Shown: positions 49,735-58,666 of the stretch, piece after piece
Position numbering within the stretch: position 1 is the first letter of the stretch
Layout: the number at the start of each line of letters is the position of its first letter
The notes under the pieces: model-generated
What the model was told of the DNA's origin: nothing
The model's input: the letters and a program-made list of their open reading frames with translations, nothing else
The model's database searches: none
Source of the DNA: Flavobacterium beibuense F44-8
Lineage (GTDB): Bacteria > Bacteroidota > Bacteroidia > Flavobacteriales > Flavobacteriaceae
Reading direction: 5' to 3'
Assembly: GCF_000769915.1 (NCBI RefSeq)
Contig: NZ_JRLV01000008.1
Location: forward strand, 124,001 to 188,000
Length of the DNA: 64,000 bases
Position numbers and translations under genes: made by a program

Positions 49735-51318
49735 TTAAAAGCTTTCTGCTGATGCTCTTTTCCAAAAATGCATGAAAGACTGCGGTACGGTAGATTCGTC
49801 CAGTAAACAGCCTTTATTAAGCTCAGGGTAGGTCTCTTCAAAGGTTTCTATCTTAATTCTGTCTACGCGCATACTTACGGCGCTTCGGCCTACTTCGTCA
49901 GGATGCCTTAATCCGGCAGATGCCATTAGTTCCATGGCACTCTTTACAGTTTCTTCCTGAAAGCGTGCTACACGTATTTTTTTCTCTTGTGGTACAAGTC
50001 CCTTAACAAGTGTAGGGTCTTGGGTGGCAATACCTGTAGGACAGGTGTTGGCATGGCATTCCAGTGCCTGTATGCAACCAAGGGCAAACATCATACCTCG
50101 GGCAGAGTTACAAAGGTCGGCTCCTGTAGCCAGTGTTTTTACAATATCAAATCCGCTTACAATTTTTCCGCTGCAAATAATTTTTATCTGGTCTTTAATA
50201 CCAAAACCTACAAGGCAGTCATAAACAAAAGCAAGAGCATCACGTAGTGGCATTCCTACGTGGTCAGAATATTCCTGTGGGGCAGCGCCTGTTCCGCCTT
50301 CACCACCATCAACAGTTATGAAATCAAGGTAGGTTTGGGTTTCAACCATAGCCTTGCATATAGCTATGAATTCTGATTTGTTACCTATACAGATTTTCAT
50401 CCCAACCGGTTTTCCACCCGAACCTTTACGAAGCAACTTTACAAAGTCCATAAGTTCTAACGGATTGGTAAAAGCTGAATGGTAGGGTGGAGATACAATG
50501 TCCTGTCCTTTTTTTACAATCCTGATGGCTGCAATTTCATCGGTAACTTTTTCTTTAGGGAGTATACCACCATGTCCCGGCTTAGCGCCCTGAGAGAATT
50601 TTATCTCGATCATTTTAACCGAATCCATAACGGCGCGTTTGGCATATTCGTCATAACTGAATTTACCGTCGTGATCACGACAGCTAAAGTATCCTGTGCC
50701 AATGTTCCAAACCAAATCGCCGCCTTCCTTTAAGTGATAAGGTGATAATCCACCTTCGCCTGTGTTATGATAAAACCCTCCAATTTTGGCTCCGGCATTA
50801 AGAGCAAGTATGGCATTTTTACTAAGAGAACCATAACTCATGGCACTAATGTTATAAAGGCTTGCCGAATAAGGTTGCTCACATTGTGACGAACCTATTA
50901 TGACTCTTGGATTAAAGTTAATATCTGCAAAAGGTATAGCTTTTATGCTGTGGTTTATCCATTGGTAGCCTACGTCGTAAATGTTAAGTTGAGTACCAAA
51001 AGGCATGGTGTCCAGTTCTTTTTTACTGCGTTGGTAAACCAGGCTGCGTTGCAGTCGGTTAAAAGGTTTTCCTTCCAGGTCTGTCTCTATAAAGTACTGA
51101 CGCATTTCGGGTCCTATGGATTCCAGTACATAACGAAGGCGACCCAGTAACGGAAAGTTTCTTCGTATGGTTTTTTTAGACTGGTACATGTCGTATAACC
51201 CCATACATATTAACGGGAGGAATATTAACAGCAGTAAAATGGATTTCCATTCAATGTAGGTAAGCAGGGCAATAATAGATAATGATGTAACGCAGAATAT
51301 AAGAAATATCTTTCTCAT
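49735..51318 (-). CDS. FMN-binding glutamate synthase-like protein, membrane-anchored
   Basis: A 527-aa protein with the FMN barrel of glutamate synthase large subunits. The N-terminus carries two hydrophobic segments (about 4-21 and 27-41). The core has 'MSYGSLSKNAILALNAGAKIGGFYHNTGEGGLSPYHLKEGGDLVWNIGTGYFSCRD', 'KFSQGAKPGHGGILP', 'FITVDGGEGGTGAAPQEYSDHVGMPL', 'ICSGKIVSGFDIVKTLATGADLCNSARGMMFALGCIQALECHANTCPTGIATQDP' (Fe-S type Cys). It lacks the amidotransferase domain, so ammonia or another donor may be used; the true reaction of this branch is uncertain. The gene stands alone, with convergent and downstream terminators. Confidence 0.85.
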   Translation of the reverse strand: MRKIFLIFCVTSLSIIALLTYIEWKSILLLLIFLPLICMGLYDMYQSKKTIRRNFPLLGRLRYVLESIGPEMRQYFIETDLEGKPFNRLQRSLVYQRSKKELDTMPFGTQLNIYDVGYQWINHSIKAIPFADINFNPRVIIGSSQCEQPYSASLYNISAMSYGSLSKNAILALNAGAKIGGFYHNTGEGGLSPYHLKEGGDLVWNIGTGYFSCRDHDGKFSYDEYAKRAVMDSVKMIEIKFSQGAKPGHGGILPKEKVTDEIAAIRIVKKGQDIVSPPYHSAFTNPLELMDFVKLLRKGSGGKPVGMKICIGNKSEFIAICKAMVETQTYLDFITVDGGEGGTGAAPQEYSDHVGMPLRDALAFVYDCLVGFGIKDQIKIICSGKIVSGFDIVKTLATGADLCNSARGMMFALGCIQALECHANTCPTGIATQDPTLVKGLVPQEKKIRVARFQEETVKSAMELMASAGLRHPDEVGRSAVSMRVDRIKIETFEETYPELNKGCLLDESTVPQSFMHFWKRASAESF

Positions 51319-51423
51319 AAGTAATAGTGTTTTTTTAGATGAATGCAGTGATTGCTTTTTTAAGTATAGTAAAGATATAACTTTAAGCCCTGTATTTGTT
51401 AGGTTTTATTAATTTGAATTTAT

Positions 51424-51460
51424 TATAAACAAAAACCCCAAAGCCATTGGCTTTGGGGTT
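51424..51460 (-). terminator. Terminator of the C1 peptidase gene
   Basis: AACCCCAAAGCC-ATT-GGCTTTGGGGTT, followed on the minus strand by TTTGTTTAT. Confidence 0.88.
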
Positions 51461-51484
51461 GTATAGTACTAAAACCGGATGGTT

Positions 51485-52684
51485 TTATTTAATGTCTAAT
51501 TTTTTAGCAATAGATGAAGGAACACCACCTTTGTGTAAAAGAATAGCAGTGGTTTTGTACTTTACAAAGTTTTTAGTCATGTACATATACCCCTGGTAAT
51601 CGTTTGTAGCACCCCAAGAGTTTTTGATAATGTAGTACTCTTTACCGTTTTGATCTTTAGTAATACCTACAATGTGCATACCGTGATCGTCAGTAGTATT
51701 GTAGTTGTCAAAAGCTTCCTGACGAAGATCTTCAGTGATTTCCATTTCAGGTTGAGGGCCTTTAAAAATGGCCTCTTTTTCCTGTGGGTTCATTTCTTTG
51801 TAGTCTTTTGCAGGGATATAAGCTACACCGTTAGTCCAGCTAAATCCTTTTTCGCTAACATCACCGGCCCAAGCTACAGTATAGCCCTTTTTAAGTGCAT
51901 TGTCAATAATGTCTGTAAGTTCATTCATCTTAACGTTGTATACCTGATCAAGAGACCAGTTATCCGGTACCATAAGCGTGAACTTAGTATAGTAAGGGTG
52001 CTCTTTGAAGGAAGAGATCTCTACATAATCATCGGCATTTACACCTACAACTTCTTTAGCAAAAGTTTGCGGAGTGTATGTTTTTCCTTTGTACTTAAAT
52101 GTTTCAGGAACTTCACCAAGGTAAGAGTCGATAACAGCAGTATAGGCTTTAATCCAGTTTGGAGTAAGTTGTCCGTTAGGGTTTTTTACAACAGCTTCAA
52201 GAAGACCTTGTGCCATTGTTTGCATTTCTGCAAATCGGTTACTTTTTGTACCGTAGTTAAGCCCTGTGTATTCGCTTTGTGGTAAAGCACCATACTGGCG
52301 GTACATGTTTATTACATCGTGTAGAGCACCGCCGTCACCTAAAGTGATAGCACCATGCATGCGTACATAGTTTTTACCTTTTTCTATATAAGCATTACGT
52401 GCTGTATATATCTGAGAGATTTCGATAGGCTCTTTACCCATTCTTATCATTTCTGACTCGATGAATGAATTTGCCGAATAGCTCCAGCAGGTACCCGATG
52501 ATCCCTGACTTTTTACAGGAGTGTTTTCAATGTTTATTACTTCGGTAAATTCAAACGAATCCTTACTGTTTTCGCTCTGGTTGTTCTTTAAAGAGTTAAC
52601 CAGGTAGTCCTGTGCAAATCCGGCATTCATACCTGCCAATAGCATGGTTGCCGCAAGAAATGGTTTAACTGAAAATTTATGCAT
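51485..52684 (-). CDS. Secreted C1-family (aminopeptidase C / bleomycin hydrolase-like) cysteine peptidase
   Basis: A 399-aa peptidase with a signal peptide (MHKFSVKPFLAATMLLAGMN...). The papain-type site is oxyanion Gln60, Cys66 ('QGSSGTCWSYS'), His337 ('DDHGMHIVG') and Asn355 ('IIKNSWG'). Length and the 'YGALPQSEYTGLNYG' and 'KGYTVAWAGDVSEKG' segments match PepC/BLMH. Unlike cytoplasmic PepC, this one is exported, a form common in Bacteroidota. It probably trims peptides in the periplasm, as does the S9 peptidase next to it. Confidence 0.9.
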   Translation of the reverse strand: MHKFSVKPFLAATMLLAGMNAGFAQDYLVNSLKNNQSENSKDSFEFTEVINIENTPVKSQGSSGTCWSYSANSFIESEMIRMGKEPIEISQIYTARNAYIEKGKNYVRMHGAITLGDGGALHDVINMYRQYGALPQSEYTGLNYGTKSNRFAEMQTMAQGLLEAVVKNPNGQLTPNWIKAYTAVIDSYLGEVPETFKYKGKTYTPQTFAKEVVGVNADDYVEISSFKEHPYYTKFTLMVPDNWSLDQVYNVKMNELTDIIDNALKKGYTVAWAGDVSEKGFSWTNGVAYIPAKDYKEMNPQEKEAIFKGPQPEMEITEDLRQEAFDNYNTTDDHGMHIVGITKDQNGKEYYIIKNSWGATNDYQGYMYMTKNFVKYKTTAILLHKGGVPSSIAKKLDIK

Positions 52685-52744
52685 AGTAGTTTTAATTATA
52701 TAGTTTTCAAAATAGTCGCTAAAAGTACTTAAATGTTACAGGTA

Positions 52745-54640
52745 TTACAAAGTTTCTTTAAGCCATTTAAAGAACTCCCTTTGCCATACCATCCCGTTTT
52801 GAGGTTTTAAAACCCAATGGTTCTCGTCCGGGAACATTACAAAACGGCTTTTTATACCACGTAGTTGTGCAGCCTGGAAAGCTTCCTGACCCTGCCCTAT
52901 AGGAACCCTGAAATCTTTATCACCCTGGAAAATAAGAATTGGAGTATCCCATTTATCCACATAATTTATGGGGTTAAACTGAGTATATGTTTTTTGTGCA
53001 ACAGCGTTGTCTTTTTCCCAATATGGTCCGCCACCATCCCAGTTGGTAAAGAATACCTCTTCGGTAGTGCCATACATACTTTGAAGGTTAAATACACCAT
53101 CATGAGCAATGAAAGTTTTAAAACGTTTGTTATGGTTTCCGGCAAGGTAGAATACAGAGTATCCTCCGTAGCTGGCACCTATAGCTCCAAGTCGTGCTTT
53201 ATCAACATAAGACTCTTTAGCTACATCGTCAATAGCCGAAAGGTAGTCGTTCATTACCTGTCCGCCCCAGTCTTTACTGATGGCTTCGTTCCATTCTACA
53301 CCATGACCCGGCATACCTCTTCTGTTAGGAGCAACAATGATGTATCCCTGTGCTGCCATAACCTGGAAGTTCCAGCGGAAAGAGTAAAACTGTGACAGTG
53401 CCGATTGCGGGCCTCCCTGACAGTAAAGTAGGGTAGGGTATTTTTTAGAAGCATCAAAATCAGGCGGAAGTATTACCCATACCAGCATCTTTTTCCCATC
53501 GGTAGTGGTAACATACCTCTTTTCTGTTTTGCTTAGTTTTATTTTTGCGTATGCAGCATCGTTTACGTGAGAGAGCTGATTCCAGTCTTTCTTTTTAAGG
53601 TCGTAGCTGTAAATCTCGTTTGCATGGTTCATGTCAGATCGCATTACGATAATGTTTCTGCCGGAAAAACCTACAACGCTGTTTACATCCCAATACCCAT
53701 CTGTTAACTGAGTTACTCTGATAGCTATTTTAGTAAGCCCCGGGAAGTTAACCTCAAATAATTGTTTTGTTCCGTCAATAGGGGCAAGGAAATAAACCTT
53801 TTTACCGTCTTCACTCCAGGTAAACGAATCTACAGTTCCGTCCCATCCGGCAGTAAGGTTAATGTCCATTCCTTTGTGGCGAACAATAATATCATTCTTA
53901 TCGGCTTCATAACCGTCACGCTTCATTTGTAGCCAAGTAAGGTCGCCCTGTGGTGAAAATGCCGGCTGAGTATCATAACCCGGATTATTAGGAGTTAAGT
54001 TCTTTGTGGTTTTTGAAGAAAGATTGTATTCATACAAATCAGTATTTGTACTGGTAGCATAAGCTGTACCCGCTTTCTTTTTAGAAACATAAACAATGTT
54101 ACCTTCAGGTGTCCATGTGTAATCTTCCTCGCCACCAAATGGTTTTTGCGGAGAATCATACGGCTCATCTTTCATGATGTCGGTAAAATTGTCAGTGTCA
54201 TTTACCGGGCTGTAGCCTACATGGTTGTGTTTTCCTTCGTTCCATGTATCCCAGTGGCGGTAATCCAGTCCGTCATATATTTGTACGGTAGACTTGTCCA
54301 GTTCAGGGTAGTAGTCGCCCCCGTTAACTTTTTCAACCTTAATTTCCTGGCTGCTTAAAAGGTATTTTCCGTCTGGCGACAGGTTACGGTCTTTAAGCAG
54401 GTTTTTGTAATCTTCCACTTCAGTAGCATTGCCTCCGTTTACAGGTATACTGTAAAATTTGGAGTCAAACTTGTTTTCCTCTACCGATGGTACGGATACT
54501 TTATAAACTATGTTTTTTCCGTCTTTGGTAATACCAAGGGCGCTAACCCTTCCCAGTTTCCAAAGCAGCTCGGGAGTCATGTGTTGCGCCGAAGCCGATA
54601 ATCCCATAATACTCAAGGTTAAAATAAGTAGCTTTTTCAT
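52745..54640 (-). CDS. Secreted S9-family (acylaminoacyl/dipeptidyl type) serine peptidase
   Basis: A 631-aa protein with a signal peptide (MKKLLILTLSIMGLSASAQ). The N-terminal two thirds form a beta propeller ('RVSALGITKDGKNIVYKVS', 'DTQPAFSPQGDLTWLQMKRDG', 'DSFTWSEDGKKVYFLAP'), and the C-terminal alpha/beta hydrolase carries Ser490 ('GASYGGYSV'), Asp576 ('GDKDFRVP') and His608 ('DENHWVLKP'). This is the S9C-like arrangement, with peptide cleavage in the periplasm or outside. It is a single gene; no terminator is obvious in the 60 bp to the C1 peptidase gene. Confidence 0.93.
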   Translation of the reverse strand: MKKLLILTLSIMGLSASAQHMTPELLWKLGRVSALGITKDGKNIVYKVSVPSVEENKFDSKFYSIPVNGGNATEVEDYKNLLKDRNLSPDGKYLLSSQEIKVEKVNGGDYYPELDKSTVQIYDGLDYRHWDTWNEGKHNHVGYSPVNDTDNFTDIMKDEPYDSPQKPFGGEEDYTWTPEGNIVYVSKKKAGTAYATSTNTDLYEYNLSSKTTKNLTPNNPGYDTQPAFSPQGDLTWLQMKRDGYEADKNDIIVRHKGMDINLTAGWDGTVDSFTWSEDGKKVYFLAPIDGTKQLFEVNFPGLTKIAIRVTQLTDGYWDVNSVVGFSGRNIIVMRSDMNHANEIYSYDLKKKDWNQLSHVNDAAYAKIKLSKTEKRYVTTTDGKKMLVWVILPPDFDASKKYPTLLYCQGGPQSALSQFYSFRWNFQVMAAQGYIIVAPNRRGMPGHGVEWNEAISKDWGGQVMNDYLSAIDDVAKESYVDKARLGAIGASYGGYSVFYLAGNHNKRFKTFIAHDGVFNLQSMYGTTEEVFFTNWDGGGPYWEKDNAVAQKTYTQFNPINYVDKWDTPILIFQGDKDFRVPIGQGQEAFQAAQLRGIKSRFVMFPDENHWVLKPQNGMVWQREFFKWLKETL

Positions 54641-54952
54641 CTAAAAATCTATATTAAACGGCCTTAAAAGTAGTGAATTTATTTAATAGCAAAAATTTAT
54701 AAAAACAGCTGTTTTTTTGTTAGGGAAACAATAAAGAAAGCCAGTTGCTGTTAAATGTTTGAAAAAAGCGTAAAAGAACTATTTAAAAACAATAAGAGAA
54801 CCAATGATTAAAAAAATATAGCTAATTTCACAAACTTAAAATTAAAGGCATGCACGGGTATGGTTTTTGATAAATAATCTGCTGTTTTGCCTTTGTATAG
54901 CGGTGCTTTTATGCGCTTATTTTACCAACACGATATTTAATTTAAAAGAGAT
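54641..54952. other. Gene-free divergent region
   Basis: 312 bp of AT-rich DNA between the S9 peptidase and the divergent dedA gene. Apart from the short dyad AAAAACAGCTGTTTTT (about 54702-54717) I see no structured element and no full TTG/TAnnTTTG promoter. Confidence 0.4.
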
Positions 54953-55672
54953 ATGGACAGTTTCCACTGGACACAGTTATTAAACCCGGAATTTTATATT
55001 AATCTTGAAATTGGCGGTGTAGCAGTAGGTATTTACGTTGTATTGTTTATCATTTTTGCCGAAACCGGACTTTTTGCCGGGTTCTTCCTTCCGGGGGACA
55101 GTCTTTTGTTCCTTGCCGGGATTTACAGTACAGAACTTATGCGTTCACTGGTTTACTTAGAAGGTGATTTTTTAAATGTTCTGGTTTTAGCATTATTAGT
55201 AGCAGGAGCCGGTATTGTAGGTAATACCTTTGGGTACTGGTTTGGAGCTAAAAGCGGAAGCTTCCTCTACAACAAGAAAGATACTTTTTGGTTTAAAAAG
55301 AAATACCTTATCCAGTCGCACGACTTTTTTGAAAAGCACGGCGGAAGGGCTATTATTTTTGCCCGTTTCTTCCCTATCATCAGGACGTTTGCACCTATCA
55401 TTGCAGGTATAGTGAAAATGGAGCATAAAAAATTTATGCTGTATAATATCATAAGTTCTATACTTTGGGCGTTTACGCTTATATTCGCAGGTCACTACCT
55501 GTATGAGCTTTTCCTTAGTAAGCTGGGTATTGACCTTAAACTGTACATTGAATATATTATATTAATTATAGTTGCCGTGACTACGGTGCCGTTAATTCTT
55601 AACGCTCTTAAAGGTAAAAAGGTTACCGAAGAAGAAGCTAAAGAGGAGGCCGAAAAGCACGGGCATTTTTAA
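54953..55672 (+). CDS. DedA-family (VTT domain) membrane protein
   Basis: A 239-aa inner-membrane protein. Hallmarks: 'IFAETGLFAGFFLPGDSLLFLAGIYS', 'GNTFGYWFGAKSGSFL' (the G-x-x-x-G-Y-x-x-G motif), 'FFEKHGGRAIIFARFFPIIRTFAPIIAGIVKMEHKKFMLYNIISSILW' (the F/Y-[GA]-x-R-F-x-P-x-x-R motif). Family members flip lipid carriers such as undecaprenyl phosphate or support proton-motive force. The oxidoreductase gene follows after 3 bp in the same operon. Confidence 0.93.
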   Translation: MDSFHWTQLLNPEFYINLEIGGVAVGIYVVLFIIFAETGLFAGFFLPGDSLLFLAGIYSTELMRSLVYLEGDFLNVLVLALLVAGAGIVGNTFGYWFGAKSGSFLYNKKDTFWFKKKYLIQSHDFFEKHGGRAIIFARFFPIIRTFAPIIAGIVKMEHKKFMLYNIISSILWAFTLIFAGHYLYELFLSKLGIDLKLYIEYIILIIVAVTTVPLILNALKGKKVTEEEAKEEAEKHGHF

Positions 55673-55675
55673 AAT

Positions 55676-56788
55676 ATGAATCTTAGCTATTGGGAAATTA
55701 AAAACTGGTACACGGGTGTAGACTATACCGTGGTGGGAAGTGGCCTTGTTGGGTTGCACACTGCGCTTCGTCTCCGTGAACGTTTTCCCGACAGCAAGAT
55801 ACTGGTGCTTGAAAAAGGACCTTTACCACAGGGAGCCAGTACTAAAAATGCCGGATTTGCCTGTTTTGGCAGTATATCCGAAATTATTGAAGATCTCAAC
55901 ACACATACCGAAGAGGAGGTTATAAATCTGGTGCATAAACGCTGGAACGGACTCAAACTGCTTAGAAGGCGACTTGGGGATAATGTTTTGGATTATAAGC
56001 CTTTTGGCGGATATGAACTTTTTCTGAAAGATAATAGTGATGGTTATGAAGAATGTCTTCGCAAACTGCCGTTTGTGAATGATGTGCTTCGTCCGTTATT
56101 TAAGTCGGATGTGTTTAATAAGGAGATAGACCGTTTTGCCTTTAAAGGGATACAGGAATATCTTGTTTTTAATCCGTTTGAAGGGCAGGTGGATACGGGT
56201 AATATGATGCAGGCTTTACTAAAGCAGGCTACTGCCCATAACATTCATGTACTTAACAGCCATGCCGTAACCGGATGGCATGAGCAAACCGACCATGTTC
56301 AGGTGAATATCGGCGGGTTTGCATTCAATACCAAAAAACTTCTTTTTGCTACCAATGGTTTTGCCGAAGAACTTACCAATAAAGCCGTAAGACCGGCAAG
56401 GGCACAGGTACTTATTACAGAGCCTATCCATAATCTGGATATTCGCGGTACTTTCCATATGGATAAAGGGTATTACTATTTTAGGAATATTGAAAACCGA
56501 ATTCTTTTTGGCGGTGCCCGTAACCTTGACTTTGAAGGGGAAACCACTATAGAATTTGGTGAAACCGAACTGATACAAAACAGACTGGAGCAATTGCTTC
56601 GTGAGGTTATTCTACCGGAAACCGACTTTAAAATTGCTCATCGCTGGAGTGGTATTATGGGAATGGGTAGTCATAAAAAACCAATAGTGGAGCGTGTGTC
56701 ACAACATGTATACTGTGGCGTTAGGCTTAGCGGTATGGGTGTGGCTATAGGCAGTATGATTGGTACAGAACTGGCCGATTTGGTTTAA
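55676..56788 (+). CDS. FAD-dependent DAO-family oxidoreductase
   Basis: A 370-aa cytoplasmic flavoprotein. The Rossmann dinucleotide site is 'YTVVGSGLVGLHTALRLRERFPDSKILVLEKG' (about 20-50) and an early 'GASTKNAGFACFGSISE' follows, both typical of glycine/D-amino-acid oxidase-like proteins. Later 'KKLLFATNGFAEEL', 'ILFGGARNLDF', 'HRWSGIMGMGSHKKPIVERV' and 'GVRLSGMGVAIGSMIGTELADLV' complete the fold. The substrate amine is unknown. It is likely translated with dedA (3-bp gap). Confidence 0.88.
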   Translation: MNLSYWEIKNWYTGVDYTVVGSGLVGLHTALRLRERFPDSKILVLEKGPLPQGASTKNAGFACFGSISEIIEDLNTHTEEEVINLVHKRWNGLKLLRRRLGDNVLDYKPFGGYELFLKDNSDGYEECLRKLPFVNDVLRPLFKSDVFNKEIDRFAFKGIQEYLVFNPFEGQVDTGNMMQALLKQATAHNIHVLNSHAVTGWHEQTDHVQVNIGGFAFNTKKLLFATNGFAEELTNKAVRPARAQVLITEPIHNLDIRGTFHMDKGYYYFRNIENRILFGGARNLDFEGETTIEFGETELIQNRLEQLLREVILPETDFKIAHRWSGIMGMGSHKKPIVERVSQHVYCGVRLSGMGVAIGSMIGTELADLV

Positions 56789-56879
56789 ATCTCTTTTTTC
56801 AAAACTCAATGGAATTTAATAAATTAGTATTCAACTAATTTGTAATTTCGCTATATCAATCAAACTTACTATTACCTAC

Positions 56880-57578
56880 ATGATGCGAAAAATATTCCGC
56901 TTCCTTTTTAAATTATGTCTTTGGTTTGTCGCTATATCAGTATTATCTGTTTTACTGTTCCGTTTTGTTCCGGTGCCGTGTACCCCGTTAATGGTAATAC
57001 GTGCTTTTGAGCAAAAGGCAGACGGTAATGAAATGCATTCCAGCCACGACTGGGTTTCTATCGATGAGATTTCGGTAAACATGCAAAAGGCTGTTATAGC
57101 CAGTGAAGACGATACCTTTTTAAATCACAACGGCTTTAATTTTGAGGCCATGCAAAAGGCTTACGAAAGCAACAAAAAAGGTAAAAAGCTAAAAGGCGGA
57201 AGTACCATTAGCCAGCAAACGGCCAAGAACGTTTTTTTATGGCAGGGCAGGAGTTATTTCAGGAAAGGGCTTGAGGCTTATTTTACCATGCTTATAGAGC
57301 TGCTGTGGAGTAAAGAACGAATTATGGAGGTGTACCTTAACAGTATTGAAATGGGCGACGGTGTGTATGGCGTGCAGGCTGCCGCACAGCACTGGTATGG
57401 CAAGGATGCTAAAAACCTAACGGCTTATGAGGCTGCCGGAATTGCAGCAATATTACCCAATCCCCTAAAATACAGAGCAACAAATTCATCGGCGTATATA
57501 AACAGAAGAAAGGCGAAAATAGTGAGGCTTATGCGCTACGTGCAACTCGATTATAACGCAAATGAGAAAAAGAAATAA
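56880..57578 (+). CDS. mtgA: Monofunctional peptidoglycan glycosyltransferase
   Basis: A 232-aa GT51 enzyme that polymerises lipid II glycan strands in the periplasm. One N-terminal membrane anchor (about 7-28) precedes the lysozyme-like domain with catalytic Glu76 ('ASEDDTFLNHNGFN'), 'GGSTISQQTAKNVFLW', 'WSKERIMEVYLNSIEMGDGVYGVQAAAQHWYGK' and 'AGIAAILPNPLKY'. Lack of a transpeptidase domain and the length identify MtgA. The last 17 bp overlap the start of the LpxR-like gene. An adjacent ATG at 56883 is equally possible. Confidence 0.94.
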   Translation: MMRKIFRFLFKLCLWFVAISVLSVLLFRFVPVPCTPLMVIRAFEQKADGNEMHSSHDWVSIDEISVNMQKAVIASEDDTFLNHNGFNFEAMQKAYESNKKGKKLKGGSTISQQTAKNVFLWQGRSYFRKGLEAYFTMLIELLWSKERIMEVYLNSIEMGDGVYGVQAAAQHWYGKDAKNLTAYEAAGIAAILPNPLKYRATNSSAYINRRKAKIVRLMRYVQLDYNANEKKK

Positions 57579-58515
57579 ATTACTGGCAGCAGTAATGCTG
57601 TTAAGTTGCGGTTTCATCAGGGCTCAGGCTCCGGCAGAAATCGGACTAATATCTGATAACGACCTTTACACTTCCTTTAAACACGACCGCTACTATACAA
57701 ACGGAATTGAATTTTACTACCGCTGGCTTGCTGATACCGATAACGGAAAGGTCGCCAAACTGATTGCCGAAGTAAAAGCGGGTCAGTACATGTACAATCC
57801 GCAAAGTGTAAAAGCTGAGAATATCAATGTGCACGACAGGCCTTTTGCCGGATATCTTTTTGGAGAAGTTGGTGCTAATACCTTTTACAAAAGTGAGAGT
57901 GTTTTAAAGCTGAACTTTCAGGTGGGTATAGTGGGTAAAGAGTCGCTTGCCGAAGATTTGCAAAAAGGGCTTCATCATATTTTTCATTATCCTAAGGTAA
58001 GAGGGTGGGAATACCAAATACCTACTACTGTAGGAGTGCAGATTGGTGCTTTTTATTCAAAAAAAATACTGGTTAAGCAGTTTCATGAAAAGGTTGATTT
58101 ACACCTGCAGGCTAAAGGGCAGGCAGGAACCATTTTTACGGGAATTACTTTTGGCCCCATGATGCGTATCAGTTTTAAACGGCCCTTAAAACCGGTTTAT
58201 GAATCTATACTGCATGGCGCAACGTTGAGTCATGATAAAAAGCAGGGAGATGAAAACCGTGAGTTTTTCTTTTTCATAAACCCTAAACTAAACTATCAGG
58301 TATATGATGCTACCATAGAGGGGAGTCTGTTTAATGATGACAGTCCGGTAACATTTCCGCTTATACCGTGGCGCTTTGTTGCCGAAACAGGGGTAATGTA
58401 TCGCAAAAATAACTGGAACCTTTCTTTCTCGTTTAATTATCAGGGTAAAGAACTTACCAATAATGTAATACAGGGGTATTACTACGGTCGTATAGGTATA
58501 GGGTATTTGTTATAA
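57562..58515 (+). CDS. LpxR-family outer-membrane lipid A deacylase
   Basis: A 317-aa protein with a signal peptide (about 5-22, 'NKLLAAVMLLSCGFIRAQ') and a beta barrel. The family's opening 'EIGLISDNDLYTSFKHDRYYTNGIEFYYRW' contains the expected N-D-x-D/L and T-N-G residues, and 'HDRPFAGYLFGEVG' follows; the last strand ends 'YYYGRIGIGYLL'. LpxR removes the 3'-acyl chains of lipid A in Salmonella; activity here is by analogy. Overlap with mtgA suggests both are made together as envelope-remodelling functions. Confidence 0.85.
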   Translation: MRKRNKLLAAVMLLSCGFIRAQAPAEIGLISDNDLYTSFKHDRYYTNGIEFYYRWLADTDNGKVAKLIAEVKAGQYMYNPQSVKAENINVHDRPFAGYLFGEVGANTFYKSESVLKLNFQVGIVGKESLAEDLQKGLHHIFHYPKVRGWEYQIPTTVGVQIGAFYSKKILVKQFHEKVDLHLQAKGQAGTIFTGITFGPMMRISFKRPLKPVYESILHGATLSHDKKQGDENREFFFFINPKLNYQVYDATIEGSLFNDDSPVTFPLIPWRFVAETGVMYRKNNWNLSFSFNYQGKELTNNVIQGYYYGRIGIGYLL

Positions 58516-58652
58516 TAAAAAGGCTGTCTCAATCGTAATTATCAATTACGTTTTGTCATTTTGACGATAGGAAAAATCTCTGATAAATTTTATGAGATTC
58601 TTCACTACACTACGTTGCGTTCAGAATGACATCTTTGAGACAGCCTCTTTTA
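58516..58652. repeat. Composite REP/terminator repeat, inverted copy
   Basis: Arms AGGCTGTCTCAA (58521-58532) and TTGAGACAGCCT (58635-58646) are perfect; the core TGTCATT...AATGACA spans 58554-58631. Reverse-complemented, its order of segments is the same as in the copy at 26187-26321. It lies between the convergent LpxR-like and prolyl oligopeptidase genes and probably ends both transcripts. Confidence 0.75.
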
Positions 58653-58666
58653 TTGATCTGTTGTTT

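Noticed and set aside
51650..52285. 211-codon open frame on the plus strand
   Set aside because: It lies wholly antisense to the well-supported C1 peptidase gene; its sequence is a Phe/Cys/Val-rich shadow without a signal or domain.
52865..53395. 176-codon plus-strand frame
   Set aside because: Antisense to the catalytic domain of the S9 peptidase; a shadow of a conserved coding region.
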